Shown here piece after piece: positions 24,856-36,299 of a stretch of DNA of 64,000 nucleotides. The stretch spans positions 83,396 to 147,395 of the forward strand of contig JAJVDF010000016.1 of assembly GCA_022410635.1 (NCBI GenBank). Direction: 5' to 3'. The position numbers were made by a program, and so were the translations under genes. Position 1 is the first letter of the stretch. Each line of letters begins with the position of its first letter. The DNA is from Tretioscincus oriximinensis. Its lineage: Eukaryota > Chordata > Lepidosauria > Squamata > Gymnophthalmidae. The notes under the pieces were generated by a model, which was given only the letters and a program-made list of their open reading frames with translations, was not told the origin of the DNA and made no database searches.

Positions 24856-25765
24856 TTCAAGTCTCATTTGAAATGGACAGGAACTCGACGTGAGGACAGG
24901 ATCTGCTACTTGCTTTGGTGGACTACCTTCTATTCATTCTCAGTCNGATAACTGTTTTCAAAAGCCTCAGCAATTATTTTCGACGTTACACTAACACACA
25001 CACATACTACTATAATTAGATTAAACTGTCTTTATTGCAGCATCTGTAGGAAAATGAGAATATGTTTCTTTGGATGAATGAGCACACAATTTAGCTTTAT
25101 TTAATATGAACTAGTCCACTGGGATGTTCAGATTTAATTTTACTTTTTACTGCATGGTGAATTGATATTCTACATCTTTAGGTCATACAGCACTGGATTA
25201 TGTCATTGGAAATACTACAGTTTCATTCCTAGCGTTGTGAGGAAGCATCTATGTATTTAAATGTGTCACTCATATATGGCTATGAATATTAACGTGCTTT
25301 TGTTGGCAGCACAAGGAAATCTGACTCATTCGTACAGTTATATGCATACTTTTTTATTGTTCATGTGCAGCAGCCATTTTTGAAATTACTTGGAACAAGA
25401 GCATTTTTGGCAGAATTCAACTAGCTATGTAAGATATTACGTACTATTTGCCATACAGGGTTTTTTTTTATTGTTGCCATATGTGTTCGCTCAATAGACA
25501 ACATTGTTTCATGGACTGGAATTAAGAAATACTGTGGAGGGAGAAAAGATTGAAGTTTGTTTGCATGTACAAAAATTCCCTAAACAGGCAAATATCCTCT
25601 GGTTCTTGAAGGCATGCAGGGCCATATTTTGGGTGTATGATGGCCCTGGGCAGTAAATTCTTTTNCACACTCCTTCCCTTAAAAAAATATTTTTTAAGCA
25701 AAATAAATATATATTATTTTTACTGGGTGAGGGTGCCTTTAGAAGCTGGCTCTCGTTGCCAGTTA
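24856..25765. other. Non-coding stretch
   Basis: No gene. A gggccatattttgggtgtat segment near 25620 may belong to a decayed repeat. Confidence 0.45.
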
Positions 25766-26220
25766 TGCAACAAAAAGTCTCACTCAGCTCCTTGTTGAGT
25801 GGTCAACACCTGCTCTCTTCCATGCTTAAGGCAGACATCAGAGGATCNAAGAGGCTTTATTGAGCTCACAAGGTACACACCTGTATAGAGCCCACCCTCG
25901 GTGACTAAGAATCGCACTTGGATTCCAACTCCTCCCCAAGGGCAAGCTCCATGACTTTGAACCCTGTAAAGGGGCCCTCATCAAATATGCGATAATCAGG
26001 GGATATTTGCCACTATGGCTAGTAACTATTNATTTGGCCAGCCAAGGTGTGCATCTGCTACACAAAGCCATGACAAGAGGGAACAGATGACGAAAGGTTC
26101 GCTTCTCATCTTGCCAGCAACAGCACCAGGGAGTAAGCGTGGTCGCCTTAAATACAGGCGCTATAGCCACACTTCCTTGGCAATCTTAAGGCTGCCGTTG
26201 TACTCTCCAGGCCTCTGAGG
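25766..26220 (-). mobile_element. LTR-like sequence, copy 1
   Basis: On the minus strand there is a TATA-like ctgtatttaagg (about 26145-26156), then about 290 bp downstream the poly-A signal aataaa within gctcaataaagcctctttga (about 25848-25867), and an end at ...tttttgttgca followed a few bases later by tggcaacgagagcc, which could be a primer-binding region. That order (TATA, AATAAA, CA end, PBS-like) is the layout of an LTR. A partly matching block lies at 52.35-52.55 kb. No gag or pol frame is adjacent, so a solo or broken LTR is likely. The upstream border and the superfamily are not determined. Confidence 0.5.
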
Positions 26221-27290
26221 ACTTGGAAGAGCTGAACAGCCTAAATACTGATTTAGAATCAGCAGCAGCTATGTTTCTCTTTATCCTAACTCCCTCCCCA
26301 CTCCAAATGCCTCTATTTCAAACTGAATAGAAAACAGTAATATTTTTGGCCACTTCCACCAAAGGCGAAAATAAATCTCTTTATTAGAGCTGTTCTAGGC
26401 TAGTTTAATAAGAATGATACATCATGTATGAATGAACTAAAGGCGTGTTCCCTTGATCTCAGTCATACTAGTCTATGCAAAGGTCTGAAAACATACTTTA
26501 TGTCAAACTTAGTTTATGAAGAATATATCAAAGTCCTTTTCCCAGAAAGATATTGAAGTCTGTTACAGGATGCTCTCACTGTCAAGTAATAATCCATAAA
26601 TCTTGAAGATAAATCTTTTCCCTCTTTTTTGACAATGTAATCCTGTCAAAATCTCCTAAAATGTAGTTAACAGGTGAGAGCTAATAATCCTTAAAAATAT
26701 ACTAGACAAAACTCTGGAATCAATTTGCACCAACTAACATTATTCTATTGATTGAAATTTGACACACAGTTTTTTAAAATAAGATTTAGATGATTTATTT
26801 AGAACCCATTAATGTTTCTTAAACATCCGTTTATAAGTACATGAAAGCCCATGAAAATGAAAAGATTTAATGGGACAGTTAAATCAAGGACAATTCTAGA
26901 TATGTCTGGACTACAGCTTCCAGCATTCAACACCTAACATTCTGTGCTGGCAGAATGTTTGAAGGTGGCAGTTTGAGANAATTGCATTAAGAAGTTGTGG
27001 TTATAATATAGGTCTGGGACGCAATTGCTGACCTTGACCATTTTTGCACTTGCATGGGAGGAACAGTATAGCTCAAACCATTCTATAGTTTAGAATAATC
27101 TTGCTGGGCCACAAGGCTGTTCCTTGGGTGTCTCAGGGCAAACACTGAATGCTCTTCCCCTATGTGTGCAAAGCACATGCAAAATTATCATGATATCACT
27201 TATGGGGTGGGACTGGAAGTTATGTCACTCTGGACACTCCCTCAACTAGTGCTCCAGACTGCCTTTCCATGTCTGCACTGCTTCTGGGGC
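26221..27290. other. Non-coding stretch
   Basis: No gene. An imperfect inverted pair around ggactacagcttccagcatt (26909) and gctggcagaatgtttgaagg (about 26947) resembles old repeat material. Confidence 0.45.
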
Positions 27291-27635
27291 TCATTGATCT
27301 GCTGCCAACACCATGACAGAGCCCCCCTTGCCATGGAATGGGCAGGGGGGGCTGATTTCANAGGTCAAAGAAGAGGAGGTGGGGCAGAAGATGCTGCTGC
27401 TCCTGGTGGCGCTCACTGCCTGAGGACCTGGAGGTGGTGACAGCAGAGAGCTAGCTGGAGAAGCCACTGCCATTGCTGTTTCTGCTGTTGCCAAGCAGCA
27501 GCAAAAGGTGAAGGGGGGGGGGGAGGAGGCCACTGCTTGGGATCTCACCATTGTTTTCATCCTCTTGACCCATCACCATCCAATGGATAAAGCCTGAAAT
27601 AAGGCCCAAAATAAAGCCCTTTATTAAAAAAAAAA
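27291..27635 (+). other. GC-rich stretch ending in poly-A signal and A-run (possible retrocopy)
   Basis: A locally GC-rich, purine-rich segment with several G runs (27509-27520) ends with aataaa at 27610-27615 and a run of ten A at 27626-27635. This spacing is what a reverse-transcribed mRNA end leaves. No parent gene could be recognised, the frames (27162-27440 plus; 27291-27560 minus) look compositional, and no flanking duplication was found. Confidence 0.3.
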
Positions 27636-28935
27636 GCTGTGGCTGATGGGTGCTTTTTAATGACTAGGGCTGTGGGGTCCCAGGGCATTGCCTCACTTGC
27701 CCTATGGTAGTCACACCACTGCTGGCCCATGACAGTCCACATTTAAATAACTTGTCCCATAAGAGATATATGCAGCTCTATCTTACACCAAAATTCATGC
27801 AAACCTTGGAGCCTGACATTTTTTTCCTGGCCTAGTGGACTGATTTTAATGGCATGACTTGGAACATTATCAAAATAGTAAACTGTTTCATGAAAGCGTA
27901 CACTCTGCACTGGTCTAATTATTATGTAGCAAGTAGTCCTCCAAGAAAGCCTATTCAGACACCTTGACAGAGTTAATGCTGCATCCAATCTAGTTAGAGT
28001 GTGCTATCAGGGGGTGGGTCTCCCTTAACTGCATCAGTGTGTAGAAAAACAAATCAAGACAGCGAGAGTCTACATTGGATTATTTGCAGAAAAAGTCTTG
28101 AAAATGGAACCTTCCTGGGTGATCTTTGTCACTTAGCTTCTTGGGGAACCTCTTGTTTCAACAAACAAGAAAAAGACTCAAGTATGAATAAAGTCTGTAA
28201 ACAATTTTTAGTCTAATAGCAATTATGCACTGACTACTACTCCAGAGCAGGGAGCATACTAGAATCTTTTCTTTCACAATGTGTGGAAGTCAGGTTCTAA
28301 GTACACTTGCTGAATCAATCTAGAAAAAAGGCAACGTAAAGGNATATGATAGAAGTGTATAGACAGATTGGATAGGAAAGCATTTTTTCTCTCCTTTTTC
28401 AAAAATGTCAAGGCCATAAATGAGTGAATAAAACTGAATTTTAGAGAACCAAGAGAAAAAAGGCTTTGGGGTTTTACCCAGTATATAGTGTTATCACTGA
28501 CTTATTTCCTGTAGCATGAGATATGTATCTCTAAAGGATCACTGCTGGAAGACAATGGCTTTTCTTGCCTAGAATCACTCCAGTGGACCAATTCCTACAT
28601 TAATGTTTCCAAGCTGATTCAGTCCAGCTGTCAAGGATCAAGGTTATGTGAACTTGGGATAGATGTTCAGGGATCATTCCCATGCCAACCTGAAGCTTGT
28701 ATGAGCCTTGGAGCTTGCTATGAAGAATCTGAGTAACTGGGGGAGCCATTTTGGCAGCATCATGTTTGCGTATCCAAATCTCCCTGTTAATTTGGCCTAT
28801 GGCAACATTACAAAAATTATTGGGTAATGTTCTTTTGCTGGGACTTTGCATAAACCATAGACCTTCTCTACTAACTTGTTGCAATTTACAAGTGGATGTG
28901 CTTAAATGTACAGAAAATGGACAACCTCTAGCCAT
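27636..28935. other. Non-coding stretch
   Basis: Nothing recognised with confidence. Confidence 0.5.
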
Positions 28936-29200
28936 ATTTATTTATTTATTTTATTTATTTGTACTTGTATCCCATCCTATACCCAAAGGTCTCAGGGCAG
29001 CCAATCATAGGGCGGCGCACATAGCTTTTGTTGCTTTCTCCACAACAGACACCCTGTGGAGTAGGTGGGGCTGAGAGAGTTCAAAGAACTGTGACTGGCC
29101 CAAGGTCACCCAGCTGGCTTTCGTGGAGAAGTGGGGAATCGAACCGGGAGACTAACAGGTACGAGTCCAACACTCAACCACTATACCAAACTGGCTCTCC
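28936..29200 (-). mobile_element. MIR-like CORE-SINE with L2-type tail
   Basis: Minus-strand order: a tRNA-like head ggagagccagtttggtatag with tagtggttgagtgttgg (A box) and ggttcgattcccc (B box); a core containing gggtgaccttgggccagtca, the signature block shared with MIR and other CORE-SINEs; tcagccccacctactccaca; then an L2-type end ctgccctgagacctttgggt and (aaat)n. It is nearly full length. The tail suggests mobilisation by an L2-clade LINE such as the one at 34 kb. It is distinct from the tRNA-SINE family at 7.5, 24.6 and 47.7 kb. Confidence 0.88.
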
Positions 29201-30284
29201 TAGTTTCAATCTCATCTAGAAATCCCATTTCTGCTGTCAGCTTTTTGCTAATATGGGTCAACCTTCAATTTGTGTCTGAGGCTCAGTCCACCTCCCCTGG
29301 TGGAGACATAATGGTGCTCAAATCTGAGCTTTTAAAGCACAATATTAGTCATGCTGGAAAGTTTAGCCAAATATGGTTTATTTATCTAAGAAGCTTTCAT
29401 TGCTAAGTTGTCAGTGACAAACTTCCAACTGAAACCCTAGGAAGTCACTGCCTGTCAGTGTATTCCAGCCTTCAACAATAGATGTATTCCAGATGTTTTG
29501 AATTTAAACTCTTTTTGCCTCTAGATGATTTTTAATGGTTATATAGCTCGGAATAGTGGGAATTGTTGCCCAAAACATGAAAAGACCAGAGGATTGACAA
29601 CATTTTTGTAGACAATGCCAAACTGTATAGATTACTGTCAAACTCAGTATAAACCTGTTTTCTATTGTTAATGCTCTTGAATTCATAATTATTCCAATTC
29701 CCAATAATTAAACATTAAACTAAATCTTAGTTTCCAAATGACACTCAGTATACAGCTTTAAATAACCATGTAAATGTAATTGTAAACATGTAACTGAAGA
29801 TCTGAAATATTTAGATATCATTGACATTCCAAATGCAATTTTGCTGCCTTCAGAGCACTATGAACAGTTGTTTGAAAGCTGCTGAGCAGCAATAAAAGCA
29901 AAATAATTCAGGAAATAACTCCTTCTTGCAAAACAGGTGGCAATGGCTCACCATCTATGCCCCTAATAATACTTTTTAAAAAAGTACTAGGAAATAATGC
30001 CTCTAGGAGATAGGTAGTTATTTATTCAATTAATTTAAATCGAGGTAAAAAGATTTCTAACTTGTGTTCTTATCCACCTGGCCTTATGCTTCAGTAAACT
30101 GCAACAATTTGTCTGGCTTAAAATATTTACCAAGAGAACAATATTAATGAAAATCAGAAAGAGATGCAATTAAAGAAATATGTAGTGAAGAAAAGACTGT
30201 TGGAAAGCCGTTTCCTCAGTAGGCAACAAACAGGCTTATGGAAGGAGCTGGTTCCGACAGCGTCAGCATTTCCAGTCCAAAGTT
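29201..30284. other. Non-coding stretch
   Basis: No gene or element named. Confidence 0.5.
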
Positions 30285-30400
30285 ACTTATTTCTTTGCTT
30301 GTTTATTTATACATTTTTATGCTGGCCATTTTGATTAGGTCNCATAAGATCAATAAAAACATGATTAAAACAAAATCAACTTTATCTCCTCAAGCTGCAG
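30285..30400 (-). repeat. Possible decayed L2-type 3' end
   Basis: Plus-strand ttgtttatttatacattttt followed by atgctggcc and an A-rich run (caataaaaacatgattaaaa) has the order seen in minus-strand L2 ends. Decay is heavy. Confidence 0.35.
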
Positions 30401-31986
30401 AAAAACATAAAGATGACCACCTAAGATTGTAGTAGGCAAAGGTATCCTTGTCAATAGGATGAGATAAGGCTGTCCACATAGCATTATTCAATTCCATCCA
30501 AGACCCACGTACCAGTCCTCAAATCTAGTGCTCAGCTGTTGAAAGCAGAGTGAAAAAAATAAATAAACCTCACTTTTAGCAGATGTTTCATTGGCACACC
30601 AATTTCTAGCACAACATTTATATTACTTTCTGTTGCATCACACAAAAAAACCCTGCTAAATATTGGAATAGTGGGGCATGTGCTTTTTACTCAATCTTGG
30701 ATGAGATACAATAATGCCACCCTGCGGGCAAAATTTCACTGAGGATACCTTTGCTTAGTGCAGAAACAACCTTAGGTGATCATCTTTGGTGGGTCTTGAT
30801 GCTAATTATAGATAGAATCAGTCATTAATTAGCTCCTGCAATGATTCATATTTTAACAATAATATCAGCAGAATGTTTCTGTGATGTTCTAGCATTTAGA
30901 TTGACCTCATTTTACATTTTATTGACTTTACAAATATATTGTGGTTGATCCAGTAAAGTACACATATAAGGAAGGTGATGAAAGATATTTTTTTAAAAGG
31001 AAGAAACACACCTCTATATGCACATTATAAACAAGCCGTGAATGAGATTATTCTCTGTTAATTGTGAACAGGATTACAGCCTAGAACGTAATTTACTATT
31101 TGTTGTCTTTTGCCAGAGTTGAAGATGTCCTTCTGGCAATCTATTTCATTTTTGCTAAACCAAATAATTCACTATCATCTAAAAATCTGACCAAATCAGT
31201 TCTCATGTGGCTAGGTAAGAACACCTGGTTGACATCACTTCTACTCTCCACTGTAAAAATTGTCCTTTATTCTTACTCTTTTCTTCCTGTTCCCTAATCA
31301 ACAACTGATCCATAAGGGGACCCGTCAAAGGGAATGATTCATGAATCCTTCCCCCCCACTTTTCCTATAGCCTGAGGTTTCTCAGCTTGCAAGTTAATCT
31401 CCAGAGTAATATGTAATTCCTGCAAAACTGAAGTACGAAATTAATGAAACATAACAGCATAACCAACAGCACCGCACTTAGGTACTAGAGTTGAATTTTG
31501 GAGGGCAATTTCTCTTGTGCACTGTACCCCCAATGACATCAGCATTCTCTCTGTCAGTCTAATATATCTTGAAGACACACATAAAATATAGACTGAAATT
31601 TCCTCCTAGGAAAAAATGTGAAATATTGCAGAAATCAACCTGCATGGATAAAGGTCTCTGCAATATATTAACTGAGATGTATAATGAGATATGGAATGTG
31701 CAGTCCTTTGGTTTCACTGGAAGAACAGGACATCTATGGAAATATATAAATGTATCACAATTATCTATAGCAATTTTAGGAGAATTCTCTAAAAGTCTAA
31801 AATTAACCCACTTTCTCAAGTTACCTTCTCTATTAGCTTCACCAAAAATATTACAAGCTAGTGGAATTAGCCCATTGGGATATGGTATTGCAATGGGCTC
31901 TAGCCCCTCATCCTCTTGTTCCTATACATGCATCTGCACACCCATTCCCTCTCTCATTCTTACTCATTCCTCCCTGTTTTGACCCT
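30401..31986. other. Non-coding stretch
   Basis: The 137-codon plus frame at 31569-31982 has no family resemblance and runs into simple sequence; I treat it as chance. Confidence 0.5.
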
Positions 31987-32186
31987 TCTTTCTTTCTTTC
32001 CTCCATTTCATTCTTTCCTCCTTCATTTCCTTCTTCAATTTTACCTCCCTTCCCTTCTTCCTTCCTCCTTTGTCTCTTTTGTGTTTCCCTCTTCCTTTTG
32101 TCTTTCCTCCTTCCATTCTTTCCTCCTTCCTTTTGTCTTTCTTTCCCATTCCCCTCCTTCTTTTACTTCTTTCCATTATTCTTTTT
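31987..32186. repeat. Long (CTTT/CCTT)n polypyrimidine tract
   Basis: About 200 bases almost free of purines on the plus strand, made of ttcc, cttt and cctc units. It produces long but meaningless frames on both strands. Mirror-symmetric purine/pyrimidine tracts of this kind can form triplex DNA. Confidence 0.9.
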
Positions 32187-33050
32187 TGGGGGCAACCAGT
32201 ACCCTTCTGCACAATTCCTTTATCTCTTTGAAGATGNTGAAACCTCCAACAAGATGGCAAGTAGTGCATGGCAAAGAGGGGATGAGAGGCTGCCTTAATT
32301 CAAATCAAAGCAGAACCAAAAGATTTTTTTAAAAAAAACAACAACTTTAGTCTCTTGACTCAGATGCAGAAAATGGTACTTACAGGCCACCAGAGAATAT
32401 AACAGATCCCTAAATAAATTATGACCCAGACCCAGCCTCAGGCAGTTCTTTAAGCCATGGATGGAGATAGAAGTTGGAAAAGGTTCAGTAGGTCCTGTTA
32501 TAACTTAACTAGCACGCATATGGCAAGTCTCTATTCCAATACATAAACCACAATATATATCTAGTGCAGAAAGGCCTCAGGCAGGGCTAGGAAGCAGTCC
32601 TCAGCTGATCGATTGATCCATAATCTCTCCCTAGTTGGAGGCAACAGTAAACCACTTCTGTATCTCTGTATCATTGCAATCAATCTGGAATTGGACACGG
32701 TGGTATCTAACAACTACTACCCATTAAAATACTATTTCCATTTAATTTTTGAATTTCTGTAATTAGGGTTTGTTTATTGTATGATTTGACTGCTGGTATG
32801 TTTAATAGTGGGTTTTTGAATGTTAATAATTTTTAATAGAAAGTAATAATAATATAAAAATTAAACTTCCATGCATTGATGATAATGATGATGTTGATGT
32901 TGATGTTGATGATAAAATGTTTATTCTCAAAGTAGTTCACAAAACATCAATTATATAAAATGTTATTACAACCATGGTAAAAGGGAGGGACTCTAAACTG
33001 GGTTTATATCAGAGTGATGCAGGAGTGTGTGTATCCTGCACCATCTTTTA
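32187..33050. other. Non-coding stretch with a GAT/GTT microsatellite
   Basis: A short tandem array of gatgat/gttgat units lies at 32876-32913. Otherwise nothing recognised. Confidence 0.5.
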
Positions 33051-33104
33051 AATCCAGCAAAGGAGCTAGCAGCACTTTGAGACTAACTTGAGAAAAGTGG
33101 TTGG

Positions 33105-33145
33105 CATAAGCTTTTGTAGACAGGTCTACTTCTTCAGATGCTGAG
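33105..33145 (-). ncRNA. Hammerhead-like core in PLE copy B, damaged
   Basis: CTGAAGA (33131-33137) and the 5-bp stem with cctg loop are kept, but GAAA has become AAAA (plus strand tttt at 33112-33115): the G of the second box sits in a CpG in copies A and C and has decayed to A. That G is essential in hammerhead ribozymes, so this copy should be inactive. Confidence 0.55.
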
Positions 33146-33340
33146 GGATTAATGCCAGGGTCAGGTATTTATAGGAAAATGTGTATGGGAGAAGACAAAG
33201 CATATGCAACTGTAGTGAGGTGTTGAATTGCAGGTTAGAAAAACAGGTAAATAGCAGGAACTAATCTCCTTGTGTGAAAAAGTCCCTGGGGAAACAAGGG
33301 GCAATGTCTAGTAGAGAAACAATCAAATACTTAACAGGTG

Positions 33341-33661
33341 TCATAAAAATGTATAGTTGGCCAGGAAACCATTGTCTCTGTTAAGTCCTTTGTTGATGGC
33401 CTGGAACTTGTGAATGTATTCAAGTTCTGCTGCTTCTCTTTCAAACCTTCCTTTGTAGTTTCTTTGTTCAAGAACTGCAGCCCTGAGGTCTGAGAGAGAA
33501 TGTCCTGGAAGGTTGAAATGTTCAGCAACTGGTTTCTGTGTGTTTCCATTTCGAATATCTGATTTGTGTCCATTTATTCTCTGGCGAAGGGATTGTCCTG
33601 TTTGCCCAATGTAGAGTGTAGAGGGGCATTGTTGGCAGAAAATGGAATACACTACATTAGA
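33341..33661 (-). pseudogene. GIY-YIG endonuclease domain of a Penelope-like element
   Basis: The minus frame reads VVYSIFCQQCPSTLYIGQTG then QSLRQRINGHKSDIRNG, PVAEHFNLPGHSLSDLRAAV, and EREAAELEYIHKFQAI before a stop. This is the GIY-YIG fold: the usual (G/V)IY part is VYSI, YIG is present, and the downstream Arg (RQR) and a Glu (REAAELE) fit the catalytic positions. In PLEs this nuclease nicks the target DNA. It is the best-kept coding piece of the PLEs in the window, but it is severed from any RT, and the linker upstream is frameshifted, so it is not a working gene. Confidence 0.85.
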
Positions 33662-34041
33662 AGATGAGCATGTAAAAGTCCCTCTAATGTTGTGGGTGGT
33701 GTTATCAGGTCCCGTGATGATATTGCCAGGCTGGATGAGTGCACAGAGTTGACATCTGGGTTTGTGGCAGGGTTCTAGTTCCCATTCCTCCCTCTGTGTC
33801 CTGTGTTCTTTGTGTGAGTAGTTGTTTGAGATTGGGTCTTTTAAATGCTAGACCACCACAAAAGCTATATAAAGGTCTTATACCAGTGGTTCAAAACAAT
33901 TGTCTTTGCTATTATAACTGAGGGAAGAAATCATTTGTTTGGAAAGAGAAATCTCACCACATATCAGGAGAACAGCTTTCTTTTGCAAGCAAAATTAATG
34001 GTAGCCATACAGGGCTCATCAGAAGCAGAAACTGTTATGTG

Positions 34042-34048
34042 TTAATTT

Positions 34049-34079
<31 letters not shown>

Positions 34080-34955
34080 GTACTTTTATCCCGCCCTTCA
34101 CCCTAAGGTCGCAGGGCGGCTTACAACATTAAAATAGCATGACAATTAAAAACAGTGACCCCCAAACCCTCCCCACCCATTCACACNCCCCCCCCCCCAG
34201 GCGTGAGCCCGGCCGGGAGGTCCACTAACTATCAAATGCCCGGGTGAAGAGGTAGGTCTTCACCAGACGACGGAATGTTAACAAAGATGTCGCCTGGCGA
34301 GCCTCAAGAGGGAGGCTATTCCATAATTGTGAGGCTACCACTGAGAAGGCTCTTTTGCGTGCCCCAGTTGTTCTCCATGAAGAGGGCACCACAAGCCTAT
34401 TCTCCCCAGCGGACCTGAGGCAGCGGGTTGGCCTGTACAGGAGTAGACGGTCCCTTAGGTACGCAGGTCCCAAGCCGTTTAGGNGAGGCTACCACTGAGA
34501 AGGCTCTTTTGCGTGCCCCAGTTGTTCTCCATGAAGAGGGCACCACAAGCCTATTCTCCCCAGCGGACCTGAGGCAGCGGGTTGGCCTGTACAGGAGTAG
34601 ACGGTCCCTTAGGTACGCAGGTCCCAAGCCGTTTAGGNCTTTATATGTCAAAACAAGCACTTTGAATTGGGCTCGGAAGCGAATTGGAAGCCAGTGCAGT
34701 TGTTTCAGGATCGGGGTAATATGGGCCCGACCNGGGGTCCCGGTCAACAACCGGGCCGCCATATTTTGCACCAGCTCCAGCCTCCGGACCATCTTCAAAG
34801 GCAGCCCCACGTAGAGAGCGTTACAGTAGTCCAATCTGGAGGTTACAAGAGCGTGGATAACTGTTGCCAGGTTCTCCGCATCCAGGTAGGCCCTGAGCTG
34901 GCGGACCAACCGGAGGTTGTAGTGGGCACTCCTGCTCACCGCTGCCACCTGGCAG
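34042..34955 (-). mobile_element. L2-clade LINE, 3' end with RT C-terminus
   Basis: Minus-strand reading gives LRLVRQLRAYLDAENLATVI, HALVTSRLDYCNALYVGLP, RRLELVQNMAARLLTG, TPILKQLHWLPIRFRAQFKV, then GPAYLRDRLLLYRPTRCLR and RRLVKTYLFTRAF, all typical of the L2 ORF2 C-terminus. The element ends with gccgccctgcgacctta, cgggataaaagtact and nine-fold (aaat), seen on the plus strand as tttatttattta from about 34045. The frame is split by the 154-bp tandem duplication at 34331-34638 and by N bases. It is 5'-truncated. Confidence 0.92.
34331..34638. repeat. Exact 154-bp tandem duplication inside the L2 LINE
   Basis: 34331-34484 and 34485-34638 are identical as far as I can see, each starting gaggctaccactgagaagg and ending agccgtttagg plus one N. 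154 is not a multiple of three, so the second unit shifts the L2 frame. A single unit would be expected in an L2 element, so this is either a very recent local duplication or an assembly artefact. Confidence 0.95.
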
Positions 34956-36299
34956 TTTTATGTAGCATGGATTTTCATTAGGAATGTTATTAAGTGCCTT
35001 CCTTTTAGCCCACATTGGGTTCCAATAGTGTGTTGAACTCAATATTCACCAAGTAATCAATTAACATTTTAACAATGGTCATATTTAACCTACATGCTCC
35101 ATGATATTATACCTTTTTTTTACTTGTAACTAGACTCCAAGAATAGTTTCTCGATAGTTCCATTTGTTGCTTGTGAATTTTCCCAGCCTCTCTTGGGCAT
35201 TTGTCTGGCTATTACTAGTCAGCACATACAGATAGGTGAATTAACGATTTGACCCAGCATGACAATTTTTATGTTTTCTTGGGTGAGCTTTTATTTGTAA
35301 AGAAAGTTATTTCATAGAGAGAAAAAACCTCTTGCTGAATTTTGTTTGCACTTGTGAATGATTCATCCCATTGAAGCATTTGGTAATTGGTCTCATCCAC
35401 AAAGCTTTCAGAGAAAACAGTTTGGGACCATTTACAGCTATCACAGAGAATGCCTCAAAACACATGTGTACTCAGAGACAAAACAATCCTGTGAGAAAAC
35501 GATAGGATCACTTTTTGTGTGATTTCTGTCTACAGTTCAAATTATTTCCAAACCTTTACAAAAGCAGTGGGATGGGCTAAAGCATCAAAGACTTCACAAC
35601 ATGTGCCACAGTTGCCTAAAATGACAAATACGAAGAGCTGATTACTGCAAAAGGGAGGATGGAAAATGGTCCACAGGTTCTATGATACCAATAGCCTAAA
35701 AATACATAAATGCACTATAGTATTATCATCAATGAGAAATTGGAGAGGTAAAATGAACATTCCGAACATTATATATTAAAAAGTTATGCAAATATAAGTT
35801 TTTTATTTCAATCACAGTGTTTCCTCTCATTTTTGGACTTATTCTTTATCATGGTTTAAGTATATTAATTGATATATCCCTTTTGTTTGTTTTATTGGTT
35901 TAACACCTGTTTACAACAAAAATAGAATCTCAAAATATCACAGGTTTTATTGTGCTTTTTGTGGGCAAACCAAGTAAATTTCATGAGTAATTTGGATAAT
36001 AGAGTTCCTATTGGATGTCAGTAGATATTCAGTCTTTAGTTGTTTGAATAGATTCCCCACACACTCAGTAAAGTTAATAAAAATGTGTGTGGCAATTTAA
36101 AACCTAGACAGTGCAGCAGATAGTGCCACAAATCCTTAATTCTACCTATGAGAAAAGGAAAATGCAGAGGATACCTGACATGCGAGGCCCCTTCAGTCTT
36201 TCATTTCCAGGTTATGAAAAATGACAGCTAATGTCCATGTCATGACAAAATAATGAAATAGGACATTTGTGTATTTANCCTTCATACTCATTGGTGTGA
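34956..36299. other. A+T-rich non-coding stretch
   Basis: No gene or named element. Confidence 0.5.

Larger units (their letters stand above)
33051..33838 (-). mobile_element. Penelope-like element, copy B, with GIY-YIG region
   Basis: Minus-strand content, from high to low coordinate: the linker after the RT (homologous to 42035-42200), a GIY-YIG endonuclease frame, the 3' untranslated part and the terminal hammerhead-like segment. The start is truncated inside the linker, where homology to copy C ends at about 33838. Relative to copy C there is one extra base near 33770 that breaks the linker frame. The low-coordinate end begins with ccagcaaaggagctagcagc, as in the other copies. Confidence 0.9.

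Noticed and set aside
31569..31982. 137-codon plus frame
   Set aside because: No recognisable motif, and it continues into simple sequence.
31861..32332. 138- and 145-codon plus frames rich in Ser/Phe/Pro
   Set aside because: They run through the polypyrimidine tract; the composition explains both their openness and their residues.
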